Below are positions 34,071-41,234 of a stretch of DNA of 64,000 nucleotides, piece by piece; positions within the stretch are counted from its first letter, which is position 1, and every line of letters begins with the position of its first letter. The stretch comes from Hallerella sp963656065 (GTDB lineage Bacteria > Fibrobacterota > Fibrobacteria > Fibrobacterales > Fibrobacteraceae). The notes beneath the pieces are model-generated. The model worked only from the letters and a program-made list of their open reading frames with translations. It was not told where the DNA came from and did not search any database. The stretch spans positions 1-64,000 of the forward strand of contig CAVKGV010000001.1 of the NCBI GenBank assembly GCA_963656065.1, read 5' to 3'. A program made the position numbers and the translations under genes.

Positions 34071-36275
34071 TTAGGCTTGCGGCTGCTCGGAGAGCGGCGC
34101 TTCAGGCTGTTGCTGTTCCGCGGGCTTCTCCTTGTGGAGCAGAGCCTTGATGGAAAGCTTTACCTTGCCCTTCGGATCGACGCCCATGCAGAGCACGGTC
34201 ACTTCGTCGCCCACGTGCACGATATCTTCGACCTTTTCGACACGGTAGTCGGCAAGTTCGGAAATGTGCACCAGTCCGTCGCGTCCCGGGAGAATTTCGA
34301 CAAATGCGCCAAACGGCTGGATTGTCTTGACCTTTCCCTTGTAGATACGGCCCGGTTCGGGTTCCGCGGTAAGCTCCTCGATCATGCGGCGGCAGACGGC
34401 ACCGGCCTTGGCGTTCGGCGCGGCGATGTCGATCATGCCCGATTCGTCGATGTTAATCTGGCAGCCGGTCTGGGCCTGCATTCCCTTGATTACCGAGCCA
34501 CCGGAACCGATGACATCGCGAATCTTGGTCGTCGGGATGCGCATCTTGAGCATTGTCGGAGCCTTCGGGGACAAGTGTTCACGCGGAGCGGGAATCGCTT
34601 CCTTGATCTTGCCCAGAATGTGGAGGCGGCCTTCGCGCGCCTGGTCCAAAGCCTTGCGCATCAGTTCCGGCGTAATGCCCTTGATCTTGATGTCCATCTG
34701 GAACGCGGTGATACCGTATTCGGTTCCCGTGACCTTAAAGTCCATGTCGCCCAGGTGATCTTCCGTCCCGGTGATGTCCGTCAGAATCTTGATCTTTTCG
34801 TCGTCGGCGTGACCCGTTTCGGAAATCAGTCCCATCGCGACGCCCGCAACCGGAGCCTTGATAGGAACGCCGGCATCCATCAGGGAAAGCGTTCCGCCGC
34901 AGACGGACGCCATCGAAGAGGAACCGTTGGATTCAAGGATTTCCGATACGATGCGAATCGTGTAGGGGAAATCTTCCGTCACCGGGAGAACGGCCTTGAG
35001 CGAACGTTCGGCGAGATGCCCGTGACCGATTTCGCGGCGGGACATGCCAAGCTTCTTGCATTCGCCAACGCAGAACGGCGGGAAGTTGTAGTGGAGCATG
35101 TAGCTCTTCGAGCCTTCGCCCTGGAGCGTTTCGTAACGCTGCTCGTCCGCCTTGGTTCCGAGCGTGCAGCTGACAAGCGCCTGGGTTTCCCCGCGTTGGA
35201 ACACGGCGGAACCATGGACGCTCGGCAAGACGCCCAGCTGGATTTCAATCGGGCGGACTTCCGTCGTCGCGCGACCGTCGATGCGACGACCCTCGTTGAG
35301 GATCATCATGCGCATCGTCGTCCGTTCGAGATCGGCAAAAATCGCCTTCGCATCGGCAAGAAGCGCCGCATCCTGGGCATCGCCTTCGCCGATAATCGCG
35401 AGGATCTTCGGATCGGCGACGACCTTGGCTTCCAGTTCGGCCATTTTCGGATAGAGCTGCGTTTTCACCATGTTCGCATGGAGTGCCGCGTTGAGTTCGT
35501 CGAAGATGACTTCCTTGACTGCCACGACGAGCTTGTCGTGCGCTTCGCCCTTGTTCTTCGGGGTGAGGACCATCTTCGCCTTGGCAAATTTTGCGCAGAG
35601 TTCGGCCTGGGCCTTGCAGAGTTCCTTGATAGCGTCATGGCCAGTCGTGATGGCCTTGATCATCGTGTCTTCGGAAACTTCGTAGGCACCGCCTTCGACC
35701 ATGCAGACGGAATTTTCCGTACCGGCGACCACCAGGTCCAGATCGGCCACGGAAACTTCTTCGTAGGACGGATTCACGATATACTTGTCACCGATGACGG
35801 CAACGCGCACCGCCGCCACCTGTTCTTCGAACGGGAGTTCGGAAAGACCGATGGCGAGAGACGCCGCGGAAACGCCAAAGACGTCCGGGGCGAATTTCTT
35901 GTCCGCCGAAAGAACGTTTACGATGACCTGGACTTCACGGGTGAAGTTATCCGGGAACATCGGACGAATCGGACGGTCGATGATTCGGGCAGAAAGGATT
36001 TCGTCGTCGCTTGGACGGCCCGGTTCGCGCTTGTTGTAGCCGCCCGGCAGACGACCCGCCGCGTAGGCCTTTTCGCGATATTCGACAGTCAACGGGAAAA
36101 AGTCCCCGTCCTTTTCCGGTCCGAAGCAAACCGTTGCGAGCAGAAAAGCGTCACCGACCTTGATGACCGCAGAGCCCGACGCCTGCTTGGCCAAGCGACC
36201 GGTTTCCATCACGACAGAAGTCCCGTCGGGGAGCTTCGCCGTAATTTCCTTGGCCGCGAGCATTTTGTATTCCAT
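34071..36275 (-). CDS. pnp: Polynucleotide phosphorylase
   Basis: 734 residues. Two RNase PH-like domains (GRLAKQASGSAVIKVGDAFLL ... GRPSDDEILSARIIDRPIRP; second GRRIDGRATTEVRPIEI ... HGSAVFQRGETQALVS), a KH domain (TTKIRDVIGSGGSVIKGMQ) and an S1 domain (GRIYKGKVKTIQPFGAFVEI). It degrades RNA 3'-5' with phosphate. The start is ATG 36275 (MEYKML), with AAGGA seven bases upstream; an in-frame TTG two codons before is unlikely. It follows rpsO by 15 bp, the common rpsO-pnp arrangement. Confidence 0.97.
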   Translation of the reverse strand: MEYKMLAAKEITAKLPDGTSVVMETGRLAKQASGSAVIKVGDAFLLATVCFGPEKDGDFFPLTVEYREKAYAAGRLPGGYNKREPGRPSDDEILSARIIDRPIRPMFPDNFTREVQVIVNVLSADKKFAPDVFGVSAASLAIGLSELPFEEQVAAVRVAVIGDKYIVNPSYEEVSVADLDLVVAGTENSVCMVEGGAYEVSEDTMIKAITTGHDAIKELCKAQAELCAKFAKAKMVLTPKNKGEAHDKLVVAVKEVIFDELNAALHANMVKTQLYPKMAELEAKVVADPKILAIIGEGDAQDAALLADAKAIFADLERTTMRMMILNEGRRIDGRATTEVRPIEIQLGVLPSVHGSAVFQRGETQALVSCTLGTKADEQRYETLQGEGSKSYMLHYNFPPFCVGECKKLGMSRREIGHGHLAERSLKAVLPVTEDFPYTIRIVSEILESNGSSSMASVCGGTLSLMDAGVPIKAPVAGVAMGLISETGHADDEKIKILTDITGTEDHLGDMDFKVTGTEYGITAFQMDIKIKGITPELMRKALDQAREGRLHILGKIKEAIPAPREHLSPKAPTMLKMRIPTTKIRDVIGSGGSVIKGMQAQTGCQINIDESGMIDIAAPNAKAGAVCRRMIEELTAEPEPGRIYKGKVKTIQPFGAFVEILPGRDGLVHISELADYRVEKVEDIVHVGDEVTVLCMGVDPKGKVKLSIKALLHKEKPAEQQQPEAPLSEQPQA

Positions 36276-36290
36276 AAGCAATCCTTCGAA

Positions 36291-36563
36291 TTAACCGCGG
36301 AGACCCAGTTCCTTGATCAACTGGCGGCAGGCGTTGATGTCCTGCTTTTCGTAGAACTTGAGAAGGTTCTTGCGCTTCGCGACCATCATGCTCATACCGC
36401 GGAGAGAGTGGAAATCCTTCTTGTGAATCTTGGCATGTTCCGTCAGGTTCTTGATTCTTTCCGTGAGAATCGCAATCTGGACGCGGACATTTCCCGAGTC
36501 TTTTTCGTTTGCGCCGAACTTGGCAGTGAGTTCCTGAACTTTTTCTTTTGTAATGGTAGCCAT
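36291..36563 (-). CDS. rpsO: 30S ribosomal protein S15
   Basis: 90 residues (MATITKEKVQEL...), the normal S15 length, with the conserved VQIAILTERIKNLTEH, HKKDFHSLRGM and VAKRKNLLKFY blocks that bind 16S rRNA. An ATG four codons upstream (36575) is possible but its AAGGA abuts it. The minus-strand leader from a probable TATTTG-like element near 36660 to the start is about 90 nt long, room for the autoregulation typical of S15, though no specific fold is assigned. Confidence 0.95.
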   Translation of the reverse strand: MATITKEKVQELTAKFGANEKDSGNVRVQIAILTERIKNLTEHAKIHKKDFHSLRGMSMMVAKRKNLLKFYEKQDINACRQLIKELGLRG

Positions 36564-36772
36564 ATCGCTGTCCATTTCCTTTTGGTTTTATGTGAACGAA
36601 TTACTTTAAGCCTCTTCTCTGCCTGCACCCAGTGGAATTTGGCGATTCTGGTCTGCAAATACAAGGCAAAACGCAACTACTTGATTTCAAATGTAAAAAA
36701 AAGAACGTTTCCTGGATGCGGGATTCTCTTTCGGAATCCGTTTTTTCCCGATTTTTTGTTCCAAAGGATCCG

Positions 36773-37792
36773 TCATTCGCTCGTTGCGGGCGATTCCTGG
36801 ATTTTTTTCCAGAAATTTTCCCAAATTCCGGGCTTCATCCTGCGGAGAAGTTCGTCCATCTCGGGCGAAAGCCTTGGAGCGAAAAACCACCCGGCATCCT
36901 TTCCCGGAATTTTAATTTGTGCGGAGTAGGCAAAAAGCATCTGCGTCCGCGCCCCGAGAACGCCGTAATCGTCATCGGCCAGAAAATGTTCGATCGCCTG
37001 CTTTTTGTAAAACATGCCGTCAAAGGAATAAAGCTTGTCGCCGACAATAGGAAATCCCAAAAAGGCGAGATGCGCCCGGATCTGGTGTTTCCTGCCGGTA
37101 AAAAGTTCCGCGCTGACGACGGACAGCTTTTCCGAATTCCTTTCGAGAACGGCGATTTTTCGAAAGACGGTTTTGCAGGGCTTGCCGTCATCTTTCGGGA
37201 ACATCCGAATCCGGATTTCGCTCGAAGGGTCTTCACGCAAGGGTTTTTCGCAGACGACATTTTCATCGGGAAATTCCCCGCGGACAATCGCCACGTAAAT
37301 TTTCCGGAGCAGGATGTGTTCCAGGGATTTTTCAAACCGCTTCGCCGTGTCCCGGTCGCGGGCAAAGAGCATGATGCCGCCCGTGTCGCGGTCAAGCCTG
37401 TGCATCGGCGAGATTTCCTCGTTCCGGAAGGCTCTCCGGACGACGCCCGTAAACGTGTTGTAAAATATCCGTCCGGTATGGTGCACGGGAATTCCCGCCG
37501 GCTTGGAAAGCACCAGAAATTCGTCGTCGGCGTAAAGCGTATCGAAATCCGTGGGAACATCCGGTTCCGAATAGTTTTCAACCCGGTAAACCACTCGGTC
37601 CTTTGGGGAAAGCGAGCTGTCCGAAGTGGCGAGGGTCCCGTTCAGCGTCACGAAACCGCCGGAAATTTTTTCTTCCCATTCCGCTTTCGAATGATACGTG
37701 AAACGGCCGGCCAGCATTTCCAGCAGCGTTTTTCCCCGTTCCTCGTTTCGCACGATGCTTTCGAAGAATAGGGTCTTCGGGACATCGCTCAT
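36773..37792 (-). CDS. RluA-family pseudouridine synthase
   Basis: 339 residues. An N-terminal S4-like segment (WEEKISGGFVTLNGTLA) precedes the catalytic domain with VLSKPAGIPVHHTG, the signature SPMHRLDRDTGGIMLFA (catalytic Asp), and GRKHQIRAHLAFLG. It isomerises uridine in rRNA or tRNA; the target base cannot be deduced. Its ATG overlaps the nadD stop (ATGA). It is the last gene of its operon; a weak hairpin with only distant T residues lies downstream. Confidence 0.92.
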   Translation of the reverse strand: MSDVPKTLFFESIVRNEERGKTLLEMLAGRFTYHSKAEWEEKISGGFVTLNGTLATSDSSLSPKDRVVYRVENYSEPDVPTDFDTLYADDEFLVLSKPAGIPVHHTGRIFYNTFTGVVRRAFRNEEISPMHRLDRDTGGIMLFARDRDTAKRFEKSLEHILLRKIYVAIVRGEFPDENVVCEKPLREDPSSEIRIRMFPKDDGKPCKTVFRKIAVLERNSEKLSVVSAELFTGRKHQIRAHLAFLGFPIVGDKLYSFDGMFYKKQAIEHFLADDDYGVLGARTQMLFAYSAQIKIPGKDAGWFFAPRLSPEMDELLRRMKPGIWENFWKKIQESPATSE

Positions 37793-38424
37793 AGGCGGTA
37801 AAGACCCTTTTCCCGGATGTAGGCGAAAACTTTCGGATCGAGCCCTTCGGGGCAGTTTCCCGTTCCGAAGAAGAGTTCCTTGCGAATGTCCCGGCTGGCG
37901 AACTTTCCGTCAAAACCGTTTTCACGTCCGACCCAGAACATCTGGGCAAAGCCCTTTGACCTGTGCAAGCCGGCGTCCGGCCTAGAGACTCCCCGACGTT
38001 CAAAAACGATAAGCTCGAATTCTTTCAGCAGCTTTTCCCCGTTGAACTCGGTTCCGTAAAAATGCAGCGGGTCGCGCCAATGCGGAATCCCCTCGTAGCT
38101 GTCCGCACCGACAAGCAGGCGAAAGTTCACGCCGGGATGCGCTTCCCGGAGCATCGTCATCGTCACGTAGGAGCCTCGGTAGTCCCCCATGTTCAGTTCC
38201 ATTTCCGAAATCCGGATTCGCGGATCGTCGCCCACGACCAGGTCGAGCATCGCAAGGCGGTCTTCCGCGGAGGCGAAAAGCTTTTTGTCCCAGCGATCGG
38301 GACTCGGAACGAACCAGAGTTCGTCACAGAGTTTCATGTCGAGACAAAGCTTCGAAAGGCGCACATGATCGAGATGGACCGGGTCGAAGGCGCCTCCAAA
38401 AATGGCAACCGTTTTAATAGACAT
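37789..38424 (-). CDS. nadD: Nicotinate-nucleotide adenylyltransferase
   Basis: 211 residues starting MSIKTVAIFGGAFDPVHLDH, the nucleotidyltransferase signature with the (H/T)xxH motif region, followed by LWFVPSPDRWDKK and RLLVGADSYEGIPHWRD typical of NadD. It adenylates nicotinate mononucleotide in NAD synthesis. The ATG at 38424 is selected on homology; it lies inside the end of the barrel gene (11-bp overlap). The reading frame stays open far upstream but that part is antisense-like sequence without homology. Confidence 0.92.
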   Translation of the reverse strand: MSIKTVAIFGGAFDPVHLDHVRLSKLCLDMKLCDELWFVPSPDRWDKKLFASAEDRLAMLDLVVGDDPRIRISEMELNMGDYRGSYVTMTMLREAHPGVNFRLLVGADSYEGIPHWRDPLHFYGTEFNGEKLLKEFELIVFERRGVSRPDAGLHRSKGFAQMFWVGRENGFDGKFASRDIRKELFFGTGNCPEGLDPKVFAYIREKGLYRL

Positions 38425-38950
38425 AGATGACAAAACCAAAGTTGAATTGCAGGCGGCTTCCGCGGATGCGTTCGTTTCCCACAGGATTGTAATGGGAAAG
38501 AATCCAGCGGTATTCGAGTTCCGTGACAAAAGCCGCGGTCGGGAGAAGCTGGAACGTCGCTCCACCGCCGACGCCCCACTCGTTCCAGGTGACGTCGCCA
38601 ACGTTTGAAAGGATCTTCGCCCGCGTAAACGAACCGATGATGTAAGGCCTTTCCGGGGAACCCAACGAAACGCCGAGCGTCCCGTTGAGAGCGCGGGAGC
38701 GGACCGAGAGATGCTCGCCGAGAGCATCCGTCCGGGAATAGTTGTAAAGGCCGTAGCCGACCCGAACGTAACCGATGCCGCGGACCCATGCGCCGACAAA
38801 AGGCGTCATCCGGTTGAAGCCGGCGCCATCCGAACCGTCGTCCAAGACCCCGTAAGCGGTTTCCGCAACGCCTCCGACGATAAACGGCAGCTTCTGCGCT
38901 TCCGCAAAGGCGGCAAGGAAGAGAACGGTGAATAAAATCCGCAGTTTCAT
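38414..38950 (-). CDS. Small outer-membrane beta-barrel protein
   Basis: 178 residues: signal peptide ending FAEA with mature Gln, then eight or so amphipathic strands (PFVGAWVRGIGYVRVGYGLY, LNGTLGVSLG, AAFVTELEYRWILSHYNP) and an aromatic C-terminus FNFGFVIYVY, as in OmpA/OmpW-like small barrels. No enzyme motif. The ATG overlaps the preceding stop (ATGA). A mature N-terminal Gln makes it a plausible client of a glutaminyl cyclase. Confidence 0.7.
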   Translation of the reverse strand: MKLRILFTVLFLAAFAEAQKLPFIVGGVAETAYGVLDDGSDGAGFNRMTPFVGAWVRGIGYVRVGYGLYNYSRTDALGEHLSVRSRALNGTLGVSLGSPERPYIIGSFTRAKILSNVGDVTWNEWGVGGGATFQLLPTAAFVTELEYRWILSHYNPVGNERIRGSRLQFNFGFVIYVY

Positions 38951-39360
38951 AGGACGAGCGCAAGAAGCATGAAGGCGCAAAGAAGCCCGTTTAGCAGGGC
39001 ATCTATCTTGTGGAAGATGTAAAAAGTCCTAGAAAGAGACGCGTCCCGATTTAAGATAACCCGATGCATCCAGTCCGACAGAAAGCAGGACACGGAAAAC
39101 TTGACACACACAAGTGCTAGAACCCAGGTAGCAAACCCGGCGAAATAGGCGACAGCCGCATACCCCGCAAGCATCAGGACGTTCTGGATGGCGTTCACCC
39201 GGCGCGCGCCCGTGAGCGGCTCGTCAAACTCCAAAAGCATCTTGCGGTAATTGCCGACTTTCTTTTCGAGCGTCCCGAAATTTTCGATAAGGCTCGCGAG
39301 ATTGTATCCGAAAAGGACAACCGAAGCGAAAATCAGCAGATATGAAGAAAAAGCGACCAT
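38947..39360 (-). CDS. Small integral membrane protein
   Basis: 137 residues with four hydrophobic segments (about 3-25, 58-75, 80-95 and 115-136) separated by short charged loops. No family recognised. ATG 39360 is preferred because TATATTGA (39366-39373) sits 5 bp upstream as a likely promoter, giving this gene and the three that follow (barrel, nadD, pseudouridine synthase) their own transcription start. Confidence 0.7.
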   Translation of the reverse strand: MVAFSSYLLIFASVVLFGYNLASLIENFGTLEKKVGNYRKMLLEFDEPLTGARRVNAIQNVLMLAGYAAVAYFAGFATWVLALVCVKFSVSCFLSDWMHRVILNRDASLSRTFYIFHKIDALLNGLLCAFMLLALVL

Positions 39361-39365
39361 CGTTT

Positions 39366-39373
39366 TCAATATA
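39366..39373 (-). promoter_or_regulatory. TATATTGA -7 element
   Basis: Five bases separate it from the ATG at 39360, again implying a very short or absent leader. Confidence 0.45.
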
Positions 39374-39384
39374 GCAAGTTTTCC

Positions 39385-40278
39385 CTAGTCCCGCGGCAAA
39401 AGCAGGCGGCGGGCGGTTTCTTGCGACCAGCCTTTTTTCTTCGCGTATTCCGAAAGCTGGTCCTCCGCAATTTTCCCGACGGAAAAGTATTCGCTCTTCG
39501 GATGGGCAAAATAGTAGCCGCACGTCGAATTTTCCGGCAGCATCATGTAGGAATCCGAAAGCTCGATTCCGATGTTCTCCTTCACGCGCATCGCATTCCA
39601 GATGGCGAGTTTTTCCGAATGGTCGGGGCACGCCGGATATCCGGGTGCGGGACGGATGCCGAAAGGCGCGGAACCTTCCGGCAAATATCCCCAGGCATTT
39701 TTCATCATATCGAGGAAAAGCTTTTCGGAAAAGGCTTCCGTCAAGCGTCCGCCTAGCGAGCCTAGGAGTATCGCCGAATAGTCGTCTCCCGACTTTTTGA
39801 ACATTTCCGCCTGTTCCCGGATTTTAAAGCCCGCGGAAACAGCAAAAAGCCCCATATAGTCTTCCCCGTTCGGCGAAAGAAAATCAACCAGCGAGCGGTG
39901 TCTGCAAATCCCGGCGCGGACTTCCTGTTCTCGCAAAAATTCAAAGCGAAACTTTCCGTATTCGGACGAAAGCGTTACGCTTTCACCTTCGCGTCTCACG
40001 GGAAAAATTCCGAAAACTCCACGCGCCTCGATCCAACCGTTCGCAATCGCCCGTTCCAAGAGACTTTTCGCATCGGAATAGAGCTTTCGAGCTTCTTCCG
40101 CTTTCGGGGAATCCCCCTCCAAAAGATCGGGAAACTTGCCGGGAATGCGCCATCCATAAAAAAGGAAAAACCAATCGATAAACGGTACGAGTTCTTCGAG
40201 CGGCTGGTTCAAAATGACGTGGACGCCCGGCTCCTTCGGAGCCGGGGAATGCGGCCAAGGAATTTTCACTTCCTGCAT
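39385..40278 (-). CDS. Stand-alone methionine synthase reactivation (AdoMet-binding) domain
   Basis: 297 residues matching the C-terminal activation domain of MetH. Features: FIDWFFLFYGWRIPGKFP near the N-terminus, ARGVFGIFPVRREGES, DFLSPNGEDYMGLFAVSAG, the AdoMet-binding PAPGYPACPDHSEK, and SYMMLPENSTCGYYFAHP with YFSVGKI. This domain uses AdoMet to remethylate oxidised cob(II)alamin. The catalytic MetH of this window (51136-53919) lacks exactly this part, so the two should work as a two-piece enzyme. Start at ATG 40278 with AAGGAG upstream; it overlaps the methyltransferase gene by 13 bp. Confidence 0.88.
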   Translation of the reverse strand: MQEVKIPWPHSPAPKEPGVHVILNQPLEELVPFIDWFFLFYGWRIPGKFPDLLEGDSPKAEEARKLYSDAKSLLERAIANGWIEARGVFGIFPVRREGESVTLSSEYGKFRFEFLREQEVRAGICRHRSLVDFLSPNGEDYMGLFAVSAGFKIREQAEMFKKSGDDYSAILLGSLGGRLTEAFSEKLFLDMMKNAWGYLPEGSAPFGIRPAPGYPACPDHSEKLAIWNAMRVKENIGIELSDSYMMLPENSTCGYYFAHPKSEYFSVGKIAEDQLSEYAKKKGWSQETARRLLLPRD

Positions 40279-41234
40279 TTCTGCTCCTTCAGGGAATTTC
40301 GCTCCCAAAAGACCCCGTCGGAAAACCCCTGGATGGATTTTTCGCTTTCGGCGCGTGCGAGCCTCTTTTCGCAAAGACAGGCGTAATCCAGGTTCTGCTC
40401 GATTCCCGCATAATGCCTCCCGAGCTTTTTTGCGACGACGCTTGTCGTTCCGCTGCCAAGAAACGGGTCAAATACGAAATCTCCCTCTTCCGAAGAAGCC
40501 AGGACGAGTTTCGCAATGAGTTTTTCGGGCTTTTGCGTCGGATGGTCCGTATTTTCGGGCATACTCCAAAACGGGATGCTGATATCGTCCCAAAAATTCG
40601 AAGGGGCCGTGTCGCGAAAATTTCCCTTTTCCGATTCGTTCCAGTCCTTCGGCGTTCCGTTCAGCTTGTACGGGGCGATGACGCGGCGACGCATCCGGAC
40701 AGCTTCCTGGTTGAAAAAATAATCCCGGGGATCCTTGACCGCAAACCAGATGTCCTCCATGGAATTTTTCCAGTTCGCCTTTGCCCCGCGACCCTTTTCG
40801 CGTCCCCACGTGATGCGGTTCATGACGGTTAATTTGTTCGAAATCGAGCGTTGGATGGCAAGGGAAGATTTCCAGTCACAGCACACGTAAAGAGAACCAT
40901 CCTTTTTTAAAATCCGTACGAGTTCACCCATCCAGGAATCCAGATAGGCTTCGTAATCCGAATCGGGCATCGAGGAAAAGCGCAAGCCTCCGAAATTCTT
41001 GAAAAGGTTGTACGGCGGATCGACGATGATCAAGTCCGCCATTTCCGATGGAAGCCTCGGGAGCACTTCGAGCGTGTCTCCGAGAATCGTCCTGTCGAGA
41101 ATCGCATCGCGAGAGAATTCTTTTGCACGGGAAGCATCCCAAAGTTTTGCGGAAAGGACTTCCCGCTCCGACGGGGAAAGCGTGAGCGTTCTGTTTCGCG
41201 GGGATTTCCGTTTTGCGTTTTCTATCTGGGCCAT
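40266..41234 (-). CDS. DNA methyltransferase, beta-class (N6-adenine or N4-cytosine)
   Basis: 322 residues. Catalytic motif IV DLIIVDPPYNLF comes before the AdoMet motif I region VFDPFLGSGTTSVVAKKLG, the beta-class order, with DHPTQKPEKLI just before motif I. DPPY favours N6-adenine. No restriction endonuclease, specificity subunit or mobile element lies next to it; instead it sits between ftsK and the MetH reactivation gene with overlaps on both sides, so it behaves as an orphan, possibly regulatory methyltransferase. The recognition sequence cannot be read. Confidence 0.88.
   Translation of the reverse strand: MAQIENAKRKSPRNRTLTLSPSEREVLSAKLWDASRAKEFSRDAILDRTILGDTLEVLPRLPSEMADLIIVDPPYNLFKNFGGLRFSSMPDSDYEAYLDSWMGELVRILKKDGSLYVCCDWKSSLAIQRSISNKLTVMNRITWGREKGRGAKANWKNSMEDIWFAVKDPRDYFFNQEAVRMRRRVIAPYKLNGTPKDWNESEKGNFRDTAPSNFWDDISIPFWSMPENTDHPTQKPEKLIAKLVLASSEEGDFVFDPFLGSGTTSVVAKKLGRHYAGIEQNLDYACLCEKRLARAESEKSIQGFSDGVFWERNSLKEQKCRK

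Noticed and set aside
36684..36772. Terminator after the RluA-type gene
   Set aside because: A GGATTC/GAATCC hairpin exists, but its T tract faces the plus strand, where no gene ends.
34050..36929. 959-codon plus-strand open frame opposite pnp and rpsO
   Set aside because: It mirrors two essential conserved genes; composition and lack of motifs mark it as a shadow frame.
37789..38799. 336-codon version of nadD
   Set aside because: The upstream third lacks homology and overlaps the barrel gene in another frame; NadD begins at 38424.
40266..41234. Restriction-modification system
   Set aside because: No endonuclease or specificity gene is adjacent; both neighbours are housekeeping genes.
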